From assembly GCF_002077155.1 (NCBI RefSeq), contig NZ_CP015027.1:2272501-2336500 (forward strand): a stretch of DNA of 64,000 nucleotides, read 5' to 3'. A program made the translations under genes and the position numbers. Of the stretch, positions 40,573 to 51,604 are shown piece by piece. Under the pieces are notes generated by a model. It searched no databases and was not told where the DNA came from. It saw only the letters and a program-made list of their open reading frames with translations. How positions within the stretch are numbered: the stretch's first letter is position 1; the number at the start of each line of letters is the position of its first letter. This DNA is from Sporosarcina sp. P33 (GTDB taxonomy: Bacteria; Bacillota; Bacilli; Bacillales_A; Planococcaceae).

Positions 40573-40720
40573 AATCAAGTACGGTTTTACTGTACACTGC
40601 ATATACGGCTGACACACACGGGCCGTGTACGGCATCGATCCGTTTTATTGGCAACTGGCCGATAAAACGCCTAAATTCATACTCTGTTCCAGATGGTTCA
40701 GGGCGAGAGGAGAGAGACCG

Positions 40721-40936
40721 ATGAAAGCAGGAATTCATCCCGATTACAAACTTGCAAAAGTAACTTGCTCATGTGGCAATACATTCGAAACAGGTTCTGT
40801 AAAAGAGGATATTCGAGTAGAAGTTTGCTCAGAATGTCACCCATTCTACACTGGACGCCAGAAGTTTGCTGCAGCGGACGGCCGTGTCGACCGTTTCAAC
40901 AAGAAATACGGCATCAAGTCAGAAGAACAAAAGTAA
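40721..40936 (+). CDS. rpmE: 50S ribosomal protein L31, zinc-binding form
   Basis: 71 residues. CSC (residues 16-18) and CSEC (around 37-40) provide four cysteines, which marks the zinc-containing (C+) form rather than the zinc-free paralogue induced on zinc starvation. [18 protein letters not shown] is typical. ATG 40721 follows AGGAGAG; a longer upstream frame is not coding. Confidence 0.96.
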   Translation: MKAGIHPDYKLAKVTCSCGNTFETGSVKEDIRVEVCSECHPFYTGRQKFAAADGRVDRFNKKYGIKSEEQK

Positions 40937-40946
40937 TAAAAGCCAG

Positions 40947-40985
40947 ATACCCGTCAGGTGCAGTCGTGCCAGACGGGTATTTTTA
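40947..40985 (+). terminator. Terminator after rpmE
   Basis: ATACCCGTC (40947-40955) pairs with GACGGGTAT (40972-40980) and is followed by TTTTTAT. It lies directly before repeat array C. Confidence 0.88.
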
Positions 40986-41014
40986 TAATTTTCTCTGGTA
41001 ATCGCATTCGCGGA

Positions 41015-41560
41015 GGACGCGACCGCTCATAACACATGCAGAAGCGCTCATACTAGTATGTGATCCGCTCAGTAAGCTGGGGTAAGCGCTCATAGCCGCG
41101 CGTGATCCGCTCATAAACTTGGCCAAGCGCTCATACCAACGCGCGATCCGCTCATAATCCCGGTCCAAGCGCTCATAGTTGCCCGCGATCCGCTCATTAA
41201 GCCGGGGTAAGTGATCATAGCTGCGCGCGATCCGCTCTAAAACCTGGTTAAGCGCTCATAGTTGCGCGTGATCCGCTCATAATCCCGGTTCAAGCGCTCA
41301 TAGCTGCACGCGATCCGCTCATAAACTTGGCCAAGCGCTCATAGCTGCGCGTGATCCGCTCATAAACTTGGCCAAGCGCTCATAGCCGCACGTGATCCGC
41401 TCATAAGCCCGGTTCAAGCGCTCATAGCCGCGCGTGATCCGCTCATAATCCCGGTTCAAGCGCTCATAGCCGCACGTGATCCGCTCATAAGCCCGATCCA
41501 AGCGCTCATACCAACGCGCGATCCGCTCATACAAGCAGATCAACCGCTCATAAACAAACA
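41015..41560 (+). repeat. 21-bp tandem repeat array C
   Basis: About 26 monomers arranged as 42-bp dimers: one half contains GATCCGCTCATAA and the other CAAGCGCTCATAG. It fills almost all of the interval between the rpmE terminator and the tdk start, in the same orientation as arrays A, B and D. Its dimer type differs from the other arrays. It ends about 50 bp ahead of tdk, so it lies within or next to the tdk upstream region. Confidence 0.93.
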
Positions 41561-41613
41561 AAACTTAACAACTAACTCATACATATACACACAACATCGA
41601 AAGGGGATTGACC

Positions 41614-42210
41614 ATGTACGTTTCAATGCAAGGCGGCTGGATGGAAGTCATCTGCGGCAGTATGTTTTCAGGTAAGTCGGAGGAGCTGATTCGCCGGATT
41701 CGCCGGGCGGAATTCGCCAAGCAAAAGATTGCGGTATTTAAACCGGCTATTGATGACCGGTACAGTGAAGAGGCCGTGGTCAGTCATGACGGTTCTTCGA
41801 CTATCGCCAATCCAATTGCCAAAGCGAGTGAAATACCGGATCTCGTCTCAGATGATTTCGATGTGGTCGCCATTGACGAAGCACAATTTTTCGACGAGGA
41901 AATTTTAGATGTCGCAATCAGTCTTGCGGATCGGGGATTTCGTGTCATCATTGCAGGGCTTGACCAAGATTTCAGAGGAGAGCCATTCGGTCCCATGCCT
42001 CAATTGATGGCTGTGGCGGAATTGGTGACAAAACTCCAGGCAGTCTGTACTGTCTGCGGTTCGCCTTCGAGCCGGACGCAGCGGCTAATTGATGGACAGC
42101 CTGCATGCCAGGATGACCCAATTATTTTGGTTGGCGCATCTGAAGCTTATGAGCCGCGGTGCCGCCACCACCATGAAGTGCCGGTAAGCCGCGCAGAGCA
42201 CGCAAAATAA
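41614..42210 (+). CDS. tdk: Thymidine kinase
   Basis: 198 residues. The P-loop [11 protein letters not shown] (about residues 15-25), the lid and a C-terminal zinc site (CTVC and a later CQDD/CRHHH region) are as in type II thymidine kinases. It phosphorylates thymidine in nucleotide salvage. AAGGGG precedes ATG 41614; an in-frame TTG two codons upstream is less likely. Confidence 0.95.
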   Translation: MYVSMQGGWMEVICGSMFSGKSEELIRRIRRAEFAKQKIAVFKPAIDDRYSEEAVVSHDGSSTIANPIAKASEIPDLVSDDFDVVAIDEAQFFDEEILDVAISLADRGFRVIIAGLDQDFRGEPFGPMPQLMAVAELVTKLQAVCTVCGSPSSRTQRLIDGQPACQDDPIILVGASEAYEPRCRHHHEVPVSRAEHAK

Positions 42211-42218
42211 ACGACACG

Positions 42219-42252
42219 CCGTCTATCCGCACGCACGAGGATAGGCGGTTCT
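42219..42252 (+). terminator. Possible terminator between tdk and prfA
   Basis: CCGTCTATCC pairs with GGATAGGCGG around a ~10-base loop; the T tract afterwards is weak (TTCTGT). Confidence 0.5.
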
Positions 42253-42301
42253 GTCATACAAATAAATCAGTATTCAACATTTCAGAAGAGGTGAAACTAC
42301 T

Positions 42302-43370
42302 ATGTTCGACAGACTGCAAGCAGTAGAAGACCGATATGACCGATTAAATGAACTACTTAGTGACCCCGAGATCGTCAATGATCTTGAGAAACTGCGGAAT
42401 TACTCCAAAGAACAATCCGACCTGCAAGAAACTGTAGACGTATATCGTGAATATAAAGAAGTTCAGACACAATATAAAAATGCTAAAGAAATGCTTGATG
42501 AACCGTTGGATGATGAAATGAAAGAATTAGTCAAAATGGAAATAGACGAGCTGGAAGACCGGATCGAGCAGCTTGAAGAACAGCTGAAAGTGTTGCTCAT
42601 TCCGAAAGATCCCAACGACAATAAAAGTGTCATTATGGAAATCCGCGGCGCAGCAGGCGGGGATGAAGCGGCTTTATTCGCAGGCAGCCTGTACCGCATG
42701 TATACACGTTTCGCGGAAATGAACCATTGGAAAGTGGAAGTCATTGATTCCTCTCCTACAGAACTGGGCGGTTTTAAAGAAATTATTTTCATGATTGACG
42801 GCAAAGGCGCGTATTCCAAGCTGAAGTACGAAAACGGCGCACACCGCGTACAGCGTGTGCCGGAAACGGAATCCGGCGGCCGCACCCATACATCCACTGC
42901 GACAGTCGCTTGTCTGCCGGAAGCGGAGGAAGTGGAAATTGAAATCCACGAAAAGGATATCCGTACCGACACATTCGCTTCATCCGGGCCAGGAGGACAA
43001 TCTGTCAACACGACGATGTCCGCCGTGCGTCTGACACATTTGCCCACAGGAACGACAGTATCGATTCAAGATGAAAAATCACAAATAAAAAACAAAGAAA
43101 AAGCGATGAAAGTGCTGCGTGCCCGTGTCTATGACAAATTCATGCAGGAAGCACAGGCAGAATACGATGAAAAGCGAAAATCGGCTGTAGGGTCCGGCGA
43201 CCGTTCAGAACGGATCCGCACGTACAACTTTCCGCAAAATCGTGTCACTGACCATCGAATCGGCTTAACGATTCAAAAACTCGACCAGATTATTGAAGGG
43301 AAGCTGGATGAAGTAATCGACGCGCTGATTATCGAAGAACAGGCCCGCCGCCTGGAAAGTTTGGATCGCA

Positions 43371-43378
<8 letters not shown>
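42302..43378 (+). CDS. prfA: Peptide chain release factor 1
   Basis: 358 residues. The GGQ motif lies in [10 protein letters not shown] (around residue 233), surrounded by the usual release-factor domains. It ends translation at UAA and UAG. Its stop overlaps prmC by 8 bases; PrmC methylates the glutamine of this very GGQ, so the pairing is functional. Confidence 0.97.
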
Positions 43379-44222
<844 letters not shown>

Positions 44223-44269
44223 ATAAAATCCTCTCCTGCGGGTCAAGATAGAGTGCAGGAGGGGATGAC

Positions 44270-44836
44270 ATGTTACAAGATTATCCGATGAACCAACAAC
44301 CAACGTATACTTCAAAACTAGTGGCTTTTATAGAATTTGTACTTATACTGCTGACGATTCAAGGGGTGCTGCTCGTATTTGGCCAGCATATGACGGCAAG
44401 CGATGCCACGCAGTTCCGCATTCTGGCTAATTCAAATACGGCAGCAGACCAGCAAGTGAAGCAGAACGTGCAGGAAAAAATTGCACCGTTACTTGAGCAG
44501 GCAATCAATCAATCTGTCAATCAGCAGGAAATCCATGATAAACTTCAGGCGCTGCAGCCGGTGATACTTGACATCGCACAGTCGCAGGTGAATGGCGCGA
44601 CGGTTTCAATCGAGCACAGTGCCGCATTGATTCCGCCGAAGCGCGTCGGATCATTCATTCAGCCGCAGGATGTTTATGATGCGTATGTAGTGAAAATCGG
44701 TGCCGGCAGAGGAGATAACTGGTGGTGCGCATTGTTTCCGAATGTCTGTTTTCCTGATGAAGCAAGTGTAACTGAAACAGAAGAAGAACCTGTTAGATTT
44801 TTCATTTGGGAGTGGATAAAATCACTGTTCAAATAA
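44270..44836 (+). CDS. spoIIR: Stage II sporulation protein R
   Basis: 188 residues with an N-terminal hydrophobic signal/anchor (about residues 20-38) and the family-typical FRILANSNTAADQQVK and the aromatic segment NWWCALFPNVCF. SpoIIR is secreted by the forespore into the intermembrane space and triggers SpoIIGA processing of pro-sigma-E. A sigma-F-like sequence (GAATA near 44221 and GGTCAAGAT near 44240) is loosely visible upstream; one conserved -10 position does not match. AGGAGGGG precedes the ATG. Confidence 0.92.
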   Translation: MLQDYPMNQQPTYTSKLVAFIEFVLILLTIQGVLLVFGQHMTASDATQFRILANSNTAADQQVKQNVQEKIAPLLEQAINQSVNQQEIHDKLQALQPVILDIAQSQVNGATVSIEHSAALIPPKRVGSFIQPQDVYDAYVVKIGAGRGDNWWCALFPNVCFPDEASVTETEEEPVRFFIWEWIKSLFK

Positions 44837-44896
44837 AACTATTCACAAATTTTGTGGATAAGATTCAGAGAATGTGTATAAAAAGGGGTTGAGCAT

Positions 44897-45928
44897 ATGG
44901 ACACTACGCAAGAAAAAGTGGATAACCTAGTGGATAACGATGAAATCTATGAACAAGCTGTGGATATCCTGACTTCTGGAGGGATTGTTGCATTCCCGAC
45001 TGAAACAGTTTATGGTCTCGGGGCAATTGCGACAGACGAGCAGGCGGTTCGGCGGATCTTCGAGGCAAAAGGAAGACCGTCTGATAATCCGTTAATTGTA
45101 CATATTGGCAATCAGTCAGACATTACCAAATACGCGACAGACGTGCCGGAGATTGCGCATCAATTAATGGATGCATTCTGGCCGGGTCCATTGACATTGA
45201 TTATGGAGAAAAAGCCCGGCGTTATTGCGGATGTCGTAACGGCAGGGCTCAGCACGGTGGCAATCCGTATGCCGGACCATCCGGTGGCTTTGCAGCTGCT
45301 GCGGAAGCTGAATATGCCGCTGGCTGCACCGAGCGCAAACCGCAGCGGAAAGCCGAGTCCGACAGAAGCCGGTCACGTCTACCATGACTTGATCGGAAGA
45401 GTGCCGCTGATCTTGGATGGCGGCGAGACGGGAATTGGCGTGGAATCCACTATTTTGGATATCACGGTCACGCCTCCCGTTATTCTGCGTCCCGGCGGAA
45501 TTACTAAAGAACAGCTGGAAGAATTGATTGGTCCTGTTCATCTGGCAACGCAGCCTGCGGATCCGTCATCGGCACCGCGTGCACCTGGCATGAAGTATAC
45601 GCATTATGCACCTGAAGCACCGCTGTTCGTCATCGAGCCGAATGCCGCTTATATCGAGAACGCGCTAGCCGCTATTCATCGGCAAAACAAACGCGCCGCA
45701 ATCATCGGTCCGGATGAGTTATACACAGAACATGCGGATTGGTACTTTTCCACAGGTCCGATTGACAGCCGTGAAGCGATGGCATCGAGTCTGTATAAAG
45801 CAATCCGTCAGTGTGATCATACAGAAGCAGATATCATCCTGGCGATTGAGACAGATCTTTCCGGTATCGGCGCGGCGGTCATGAATCGTTTGAACAAAGC
45901 ATCAGACGGCAGACGTTTTACTGAATAA
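44897..45928 (+). CDS. ywlC: L-threonylcarbamoyladenylate synthase (Sua5/YwlC)
   Basis: 343 residues. The N-terminal YrdC domain (about 15-210) contains PTETVYGLG, KGRPSDNPLIVH and SANRSGKPSPT, and a C-terminal Sua5 domain follows the linker (APGMKYTHYAPEAPL). It makes threonylcarbamoyl-AMP for the t6A37 modification of tRNAs reading ANN codons. AAAGGGGTTGAG precedes the ATG. It lies in the conserved ywl cluster. Confidence 0.94.
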   Translation: MDTTQEKVDNLVDNDEIYEQAVDILTSGGIVAFPTETVYGLGAIATDEQAVRRIFEAKGRPSDNPLIVHIGNQSDITKYATDVPEIAHQLMDAFWPGPLTLIMEKKPGVIADVVTAGLSTVAIRMPDHPVALQLLRKLNMPLAAPSANRSGKPSPTEAGHVYHDLIGRVPLILDGGETGIGVESTILDITVTPPVILRPGGITKEQLEELIGPVHLATQPADPSSAPRAPGMKYTHYAPEAPLFVIEPNAAYIENALAAIHRQNKRAAIIGPDELYTEHADWYFSTGPIDSREAMASSLYKAIRQCDHTEADIILAIETDLSGIGAAVMNRLNKASDGRRFTE

Positions 45929-45946
45929 TAGCTGTTAACGATGAAT

Positions 45947-45998
45947 AGCCCCCTTTGGCCCCCGCATAGGATGAACATATGCGAACTGCAAGGGGGCT
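45947..45998 (+). promoter_or_regulatory. Hairpin covering the mntP ribosome binding site
   Basis: AGCCCCCTT (45947-45955) pairs perfectly with AAGGGGGCT (45990-45998); CGCATA pairs with TATGCG inside the loop. The right arm contains the AGGGGG ribosome-binding site of mntP, whose TTG start is at 46005. No U tract follows, so it looks more like a translation-controlling structure than a terminator. The yybP-ykoY manganese riboswitch motif is not recognisable here. Confidence 0.6.
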
Positions 45999-46004
45999 TA
46001 GTCT

Positions 46005-46508
46005 TTGTTAGAAATCATAGCGGCTGTCGTTACGACAATCGATATTCTAATTATTTATACGCTTCTCCAGCTGCGGCGGGGCAGATTGATGATCACGCTG
46101 TGGACGATTATACTGAATATGGTGTTACCGCTTATTGGATTTTATACGGGAGAATGGATAGTGATTTACTTCACCGAGTGGAGCCACGCGCTGTCCGGCG
46201 TATTACTCTCGCTGATCGGTCTCCACATTTTGCTCGATGACTCTGAGCAGCCGTCACTCATCGAAAAGATTTCTCCGTTTTTTCTCGCTATGCTGGTCAG
46301 TGTGGATGCGTTCGCTGTCAGCGTGACATTTGGAATGATGCAGATGAATAAATGGCTGTTCATTCTGGCGTCCGGTTTCTTTGCCGGCTTTTTTAGCGTA
46401 GTAGCATTTTTGTCAACTGGCCGTATTCGGCTGATTAATGGAAAAGCAATTAGGCGGTTGGCTGGAATTGCATTAATCGGCATGGGTGTAATGTCCTTTA
46501 TCATTTGA
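46005..46508 (+). CDS. Manganese efflux pump MntP-family protein (YwlD)
   Basis: 167 residues, about six membrane helices in two repeats. The signature MLVSVDAFAVSVTFGMM carries the conserved Asp of the MntP/DUF204 family. It probably exports Mn2+ from the cytoplasm. It starts at TTG 46005 after AGGGGGC, which is buried in a hairpin. In B. subtilis the equivalent ywlD lies in the same place between ywlC and ywlE. Confidence 0.85.
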   Translation: MLEIIAAVVTTIDILIIYTLLQLRRGRLMITLWTIILNMVLPLIGFYTGEWIVIYFTEWSHALSGVLLSLIGLHILLDDSEQPSLIEKISPFFLAMLVSVDAFAVSVTFGMMQMNKWLFILASGFFAGFFSVVAFLSTGRIRLINGKAIRRLAGIALIGMGVMSFII

Positions 46509-46564
46509 AGAATTGTGTTTCTTTTTTCACATAAATCCGGTATTCTGTAAAGTAGGTGAAGAAA

Positions 46565-47011
46565 ATGAATATTTATTTTATTTGTACAGGCAATACGTGC
46601 AGAAGTCCTTTAGCGGAGGCATTGCTTAATCATGCGAATGTACCCGGACTTACAGCGAAATCTGCAGGAATACACGCGATGGACGGCTTGCCGATTTCCG
46701 TAAATTCCGCACAATTGCTGACGGAAGCAGGGATTTCCTTTACACCCTATTCCAATGAACTCAAAGCGTCCGAGATGGAGTGGGCGGATCTCGTCCTGAC
46801 GATGACAGCAAGCCATCGGGATTTCCTGCACAGCCGTTTTCCTGAAATGAAAGAAAAAGTGTTTACATTAAAAGAGTATGCAGGTGCGGTGCCAGGAACC
46901 GACGTTCACGATCCGTACGGGGGGCATTTGGCTACATACCGCACGACATTCAATGAGCTGACAGAACTTATTGACTCAGTCATCCGGCAGCTAGCGGAGG
47001 GGAATTCATGA
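46565..47011 (+). CDS. ywlE: Protein-arginine-phosphatase (YwlE)
   Basis: 148 residues of the low-molecular-weight phosphatase fold. The P-loop is CTGNTCRS (from Cys7); the Thr within it is the feature that sets phosphoarginine phosphatases apart from tyrosine phosphatases. The aspartate general acid lies in VHDPYGG. It counters the McsB arginine kinase. AGGTGA precedes ATG 46565. It overlaps the chemotaxis receptor gene by 4 bases. Confidence 0.92.
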   Translation: MNIYFICTGNTCRSPLAEALLNHANVPGLTAKSAGIHAMDGLPISVNSAQLLTEAGISFTPYSNELKASEMEWADLVLTMTASHRDFLHSRFPEMKEKVFTLKEYAGAVPGTDVHDPYGGHLATYRTTFNELTELIDSVIRQLAEGNS

Positions 47012-48300
47012 ATGAACCGAAAAAAGTGGGACTGCGGAAAAAGCTTGTATTATTTATAGTAATACTCGCAGTCATCACCTATACAACAAGTGCGGTCTTT
47101 ATTAATTGGGTGCAGCCAACGTTCTTCCCGAATGTAAAACCGTTCATCTTTCAGCTAGTAACGTACGCAATGGGCGTCATGTGGTCCGGAATTTTAGCGG
47201 CGCTGTTCAGCGTGATTTTAACAAAGCCGCTGCAGCGTCTTGAAACAGCCGCTATGCGGGTCGCGGACGGAAAGATCGGCACTGATATCGAACTGCCGAA
47301 TTCTTCGGATGAAATTCATTCCGTCTCCAGTGCATTCCAGCAAGTTGTCGTGAATTTGCGCAGCATTATCGAACAGATTGAATCCAATTTCCAGGCAACA
47401 GCGGAATCGGTCGACTCATTGACGAAAGAGACGAGCGCCGCGGCAGGACAGTCCGACGCCATTGCGCGGACCATCTCGGAAATTTCAAACGGAGCGGAAA
47501 ATACATCCGAAGCCATACGGGAAACGGTGCAGGCCATCGAAGATATCCGGCAGTTGGCGATGGAAGTCAATAACCGCGCAGATCAGTCGTCTGCACAATC
47601 CAAAATGATGCTGCGGGATTTGCATGCCACAACAGAAATTTTCCATTCCGTATTGGCGGGTATTCATCAAATGAGCGACCAAAGCGAGCATTCATTGGAA
47701 ACCATTCGGGTGCTCGATGAAAATGCGCATAAAATTGGAGAAATCGTGGAACTGGTCGGCAGCATTGCAGGCCAGACGAACTTGCTCGCACTAAACGCAT
47801 CCATCGAAGCGGCACGGGCTGGTGAACACGGCAAAGGATTCGCCGTAGTTGCAGAAGAAGTGCGCAATCTGGCAGACGAAAGCGCCAAAGCGGTCCAAAT
47901 GATTTCCGGACTGGTTCAGACAATCCAGGCTGACGTCAAACAAGTCGTTGCAGAAATGCATAAACAAGTGAAAACAGCCTCAACAGAAGCCGAACGCGCC
48001 ACCCAGACAAATGAAAATGTGGAAACGATGACAGCGACCATCCAGACCATGGCTCTCTTTGTGGAAGAAATCACGCAGATCGTCGGCAATCAGATGCAGA
48101 CTATCGAACGCACAGCCGCGCAATCCATGGAAGTTGCTTCGATTGCAGAGCACACATCAGCCGGCGCTGAAGAAGTGCGCGCCGCCACTGAAGAACAAGT
48201 GGCATCGATAGACCAGACCAAAACCAAGGCACTGGAGCTCAAAGAACAATCCGAGGAGCTGTACAAAGTCATCCGCAAATTCGACCGAACACCAGGCTGA
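47008..48300 (+). CDS. Methyl-accepting chemotaxis protein
   Basis: 430 residues. Two membrane helices (about 12-32 and 46-68) with only a very short external loop, then a HAMP region (about 70-122) and the MCP signalling domain with the hairpin tip [19 protein letters not shown]. It has no sizeable sensor domain, so it may sense inside the membrane or cytoplasm, or follow a partner protein. It starts in an ATGA overlap with ywlE. B. subtilis has no receptor at this place, so this is a lineage-specific addition to the ywl cluster. Confidence 0.93.
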   Translation: MNEPKKVGLRKKLVLFIVILAVITYTTSAVFINWVQPTFFPNVKPFIFQLVTYAMGVMWSGILAALFSVILTKPLQRLETAAMRVADGKIGTDIELPNSSDEIHSVSSAFQQVVVNLRSIIEQIESNFQATAESVDSLTKETSAAAGQSDAIARTISEISNGAENTSEAIRETVQAIEDIRQLAMEVNNRADQSSAQSKMMLRDLHATTEIFHSVLAGIHQMSDQSEHSLETIRVLDENAHKIGEIVELVGSIAGQTNLLALNASIEAARAGEHGKGFAVVAEEVRNLADESAKAVQMISGLVQTIQADVKQVVAEMHKQVKTASTEAERATQTNENVETMTATIQTMALFVEEITQIVGNQMQTIERTAAQSMEVASIAEHTSAGAEEVRAATEEQVASIDQTKTKALELKEQSEELYKVIRKFDRTPG

Positions 48301-48308
48301 AAAATAGG

Positions 48309-48344
48309 ACAACCCTGAGGCACTGCGCTTGGGGTTGTTTTTTT
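48309..48344 (+). terminator. Terminator after the chemotaxis receptor gene
   Basis: ACAACCC pairs with GGGTTGT, followed by seven T residues. It starts 8 bp after the stop codon. Confidence 0.88.
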
Positions 48345-48414
48345 GCATTATAACTGGATTACACCAGTTGCGGTCATTGTAGGGGGAGAAGGGGAACGTC
48401 ATTGGACTCACTGC

Positions 48415-48500
48415 GGCGCTGGCGGATGGCTTCCGCGATGAGCCAGACAGGAAGAGCGCCTGTCAGTCTCATCGCTACGCCGACCGCTTGTAAGGCGCCT
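48415..48500. repeat. Degenerate palindromic intergenic element
   Basis: GATGAGCCAGACAGG (48437-48451) pairs with CCTGTCAGTCTCATC (48459-48473), with outer GGCGC segments also complementary. It resembles the GC-rich palindromic repeats scattered through Bacillaceae genomes. It is non-coding. Confidence 0.6.
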
Positions 48501-48502
48501 CC

Positions 48503-48778
48503 GTTTAGTTAGGGGGAAGCAGATCATGACACTTCATTTGCCAAAGCATACGCCAGTCGTCAACCAGTCACTGCACTTCTTCTCTTTTAAAAAAGTACTT
48601 GGATTGTCTCCACTCAGCAGCGCAGGCACAACTGCGGGGTCGGCCGAAGTCATGAGACAACTGGCACGCTCTTCGCCAGCTGGCTCATGACGAAAGGCAA
48701 TCCCCCACGTGCCTGCGCGGATCCAAAGAGCGGACAGTTGCTAACTATAATACCCGACAATGAGTCGAGCAACGACCC
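48503..48778. repeat. ~275-bp foldback element, copy 1
   Basis: First of two imperfect direct copies. Within it GCGCAGGCAC (48620-48629) pairs with GTGCCTGCGC (48709-48718), and the interior GTCATGAGACAACTGGC pairs with GCCAGCTGGCTCATGAC, so about 100 nt can fold into one long hairpin. The flanking parts (CATTTGCCAAAGCATACGCC, CTTCTTCTCTTTTAAAAAAG, AAAGAGCGGACA) are also conserved between copies. I see no gene in it. Confidence 0.85.
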
Positions 48779-48822
48779 AAAAACCAGAGCTTGAACAGCA
48801 TTAAACTCACTGCTGTTTGTAA

Positions 48823-49097
48823 AGTTTAGGAAAAAGCGGATTATGACATATCATTTGCCAAAGCATACGCCAGTCGCTTAGTAGTCACTGAACTTCTTCT
48901 CTTTTAAAAAAGTAACCTAGCTTGCTTCCACTCAGCAGCGCAGGCACAACTGTGGGGTCGGCCGAAGTCATGAGACAACTGGCGCGCACTTTCGCCAGCT
49001 GGCTCATGACGAAAGGCAATCCCCCACGTGCCTGCGCGGGTCCAAAGAGCGGACACTCGCTAACTCCAACCCCCAACAACCAATCGAGCAACGGCCC
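48823..49097. repeat. ~275-bp foldback element, copy 2
   Basis: Second copy, in the same orientation. The hairpin arms are at 48938-48947 and 49028-49037 with the same inner palindrome. Differences from copy 1 are mostly point changes and small indels, several outside the stems. The 48301-49284 interval therefore holds a terminator, one palindrome and these two copies, and no gene I can support. Confidence 0.85.
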
Positions 49098-49284
49098 CCC
49101 AAAACTCTTCATTCCATAAAAAAGACGTACATTATATCAACTCCAACCCCGTAACATTCGCCTTTATAACGATAATTCACAAATAAAAAATGAGAAATTC
49201 AAAAGTTGTACACTAAAACCGATGATTTTTTTATCGAACAATGATAGAATAAGCGATAAGTAAAAATGGAAATGAGGGTGAACA

Positions 49285-49725
49285 GTGAAAGTAGCAATTT
49301 CTTCAGACCACGGAGGCAATAACCTCCGAAAAGAGATCACCAATCTATTAACCGAACTCGAGATAGAATACACCGACTACGGACCCGACTCCGGCGATTC
49401 CGTCGACTACCCTGACTATGCAGTACCGGTAGCCAACGCCGTCGTGGAAGGAAAAGCAGACCGCGGGATCCTGATTTGCGGCACGGGTATTGGCATGTCA
49501 ATCTCCGCCAATAAAGTCAAAGGCATTCGCTGTGCGCTCGTCCACGACGTATTCAGCGCAAAAGCAACACGCGGCCACAATGACTCCAACATCATCGCGA
49601 TGGGCGAGCGCGTAATTGGACCAGGGCTTGCACGTGAAATTGTCAGCACATGGCTTGAAACAGAATTTGAAGGCGGACGTCACGAGCGCCGCATCGAGAA
49701 AATGATGAAACTGGAAGAGAACTGA
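49285..49725 (+). CDS. rpiB: Ribose 5-phosphate isomerase B
   Basis: 146 residues of the RpiB/LacAB family. SSDHGG at the N-terminus, the catalytic Cys in GILICGTGIGMS and the GHNDSNI segment are present. It interconverts ribose 5-phosphate and ribulose 5-phosphate. The GTG at 49285 follows GAGGGTGA. It corresponds to ywlF of B. subtilis. Confidence 0.94.
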   Translation: MKVAISSDHGGNNLRKEITNLLTELEIEYTDYGPDSGDSVDYPDYAVPVANAVVEGKADRGILICGTGIGMSISANKVKGIRCALVHDVFSAKATRGHNDSNIIAMGERVIGPGLAREIVSTWLETEFEGGRHERRIEKMMKLEEN

Positions 49726-49743
49726 AGAAAGCAGGTGGAACAA

Positions 49744-50289
49744 GTGGATGCTATTGAACTATGGAAACTGCAGCTGGAACAGGCATTGACCGAATTTGCC
49801 GAACAAGCACCGCCTGCCGAAGAGACGATGTTTGTCGTCGGCTGCTCGACTTCCGAAGTAGCGGGCGCTCGCATTGGCACGAACGGCGCACTTGAAATAG
49901 GAGAAGCATTATTCGCACCACTTCAGGCATTTGCAAATAAATACCGTGTACATTTGGCATTCCAGGGCTGCGAACACATTAACCGAGCGTTGACAATGGA
50001 ACGCAAGACAGCGAAACAATTTCATCTGGAACCTGTTTCTGTTGTACCGGTGTTTAAAGCAGGCGGCTCCATGTCGACCTGTGCCTATCAGCAATTTAAC
50101 GACCCTGTCGTCGTGGAATCCGTACAGGCCAGTGCAGGCATTGATATCGGCCAAACCTTAATTGGCATGCAGTTAAAGCCGGTCGCAGTACCGATCCGCA
50201 CCTCCATTAAACAAATTGGTGAAGCAGTGATCACGCTTGCGACAACACGTCCAAAATTGATTGGCGGAAGTCGTGCGCAATACGAATAA
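49744..50289 (+). CDS. ywlG: DUF436/TIGR01440 family protein (YwlG)
   Basis: 181 residues of the YwlG family, found just upstream of glyA in Bacillales; its biochemical role is not known. Conserved GCSTSEVAGARIG and FQGCEHINRAL segments are present. I chose the GTG at 49744, with AGCAGGTGG upstream; another GTG at 49735 is in frame. It lies in a run with rpiB and glyA. Confidence 0.87.
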   Translation: MDAIELWKLQLEQALTEFAEQAPPAEETMFVVGCSTSEVAGARIGTNGALEIGEALFAPLQAFANKYRVHLAFQGCEHINRALTMERKTAKQFHLEPVSVVPVFKAGGSMSTCAYQQFNDPVVVESVQASAGIDIGQTLIGMQLKPVAVPIRTSIKQIGEAVITLATTRPKLIGGSRAQYE

Positions 50290-50344
50290 ACCGTGTACAA
50301 TGTAACAAGATATAAAATTATCAGAATAAAGGGGATACTAACCA

Positions 50345-51598
50345 ATGGACTTAAGTAATGTACAGCGTGAAGATGCAGCAATTTATGAAGCAATCATGGC
50401 TGAAAAAAACCGTCAAAACTCAAACATCGAACTGATTGCATCTGAAAACTTCGTAACAGAAGCAGTTATGGAAGCACAAGGATCATACTTAACTAATAAA
50501 TATGCTGAAGGCTATCCAGGCAAGCGCTACTACGGCGGATGTGAGCATGTGGACGTGGTGGAAAACATCGCACGCGACCGTGTAAAAGAAATCTTCGGCG
50601 CAGCATATGCAAACGTACAGCCGCACTCCGGTGCACAGGCGAATATGGCAGTATACTTCACAGCCCTTGAGCCGGGCGACACAGTTCTTGGGATGAACCT
50701 TTCCCACGGCGGTCACTTGACGCACGGTTCACCGGTTAACTTCTCCGGAAAACTATATAATTTCGTAGAATACGGTGTAACTAAAGAAGAAGAGATGATT
50801 GATTACGAAGACGTTCGTCAAAAAGCACTTGAGCACAAACCAAAAATGATCGTTGCAGGTGCAAGTGCATACCCGCGTGAAATCGACTTTGCGAAATTCC
50901 GTGAAATTGCGGATGAAGTCGGTGCATACTTGATGGTGGATATGGCGCACATCGCAGGTCTTGTGGCAGCAGGCGAGCACTCAAATCCAGTGCCGCACGC
51001 ACACTTCGTGACATCTACTACGCATAAAACATTGCGTGGTCCACGTGGCGGTATCATTTTATTGAATGAAGAAACAGCTGAAGAATTCGGCAAGAAAATC
51101 GACAAAACTGTATTCCCAGGCGTTCAAGGCGGTCCTTTGATGCACGTAATCGCTGCAAAAGCGGTGGCATTCAAAGAAGTATTGGAGCCGGAATTTAAAA
51201 CCTATGCACAGCAAGTGAAGAAAAACGCGGAAGCATTGGCTAAAAAATTGCAGGAAGAAGGAATCGACGTCGTTTCAGGCGGCACAGATAACCACCTTGT
51301 CCTGGTAAAACTGAAATCACTTGACCTTACAGGTAAAGTGGCAGAGCACGTACTTGACGAAATCGGTATTACAGTAAACAAAAACACTGTACCATTCGAC
51401 ACAGAAGGACCATTCGTCACTTCCGGTATCCGTATCGGTACGCCAGCAGTCACAACTCGCGGCTTCAAAGAGGAAGACATGGTAGAAGTGGGACGCATCA
51501 TTGCAACTTTATTGAAAAACCACGAAGACCAGTCAGCAAAAGACGAAGCACGCAAAGCAGTTACAGCACTGACAGATCAGCACCCTCTATATAAGTAA
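50345..51598 (+). CDS. glyA: Serine hydroxymethyltransferase
   Basis: 417 residues. A PLP enzyme that converts serine and tetrahydrofolate to glycine and methylene-THF. The PLP lysine lies in [14 protein letters not shown] (around residue 226), and SENFVTEAV and [10 protein letters not shown] are typical. AAAGGGG precedes the ATG. It is followed by a strong terminator and then repeat array D. Confidence 0.97.
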   Translation: MDLSNVQREDAAIYEAIMAEKNRQNSNIELIASENFVTEAVMEAQGSYLTNKYAEGYPGKRYYGGCEHVDVVENIARDRVKEIFGAAYANVQPHSGAQANMAVYFTALEPGDTVLGMNLSHGGHLTHGSPVNFSGKLYNFVEYGVTKEEEMIDYEDVRQKALEHKPKMIVAGASAYPREIDFAKFREIADEVGAYLMVDMAHIAGLVAAGEHSNPVPHAHFVTSTTHKTLRGPRGGIILLNEETAEEFGKKIDKTVFPGVQGGPLMHVIAAKAVAFKEVLEPEFKTYAQQVKKNAEALAKKLQEEGIDVVSGGTDNHLVLVKLKSLDLTGKVAEHVLDEIGITVNKNTVPFDTEGPFVTSGIRIGTPAVTTRGFKEEDMVEVGRIIATLLKNHEDQSAKDEARKAVTALTDQHPLYK

Positions 51599-51604
51599 TA
51601 AGCC

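Noticed and set aside
40573-40720. Known L31 leader RNA
   Set aside because: Short complementary segments exist, but they do not clearly match a described family.
45947-45998. Intrinsic terminator or yybP-ykoY riboswitch ahead of mntP
   Set aside because: No T tract follows the stem, and the conserved riboswitch sequences are not recognisable; kept as an unspecified regulatory hairpin.
48885-49112. 75-codon frame on the - strand
   Set aside because: It lies inside the duplicated foldback element and has no homology I recognise.
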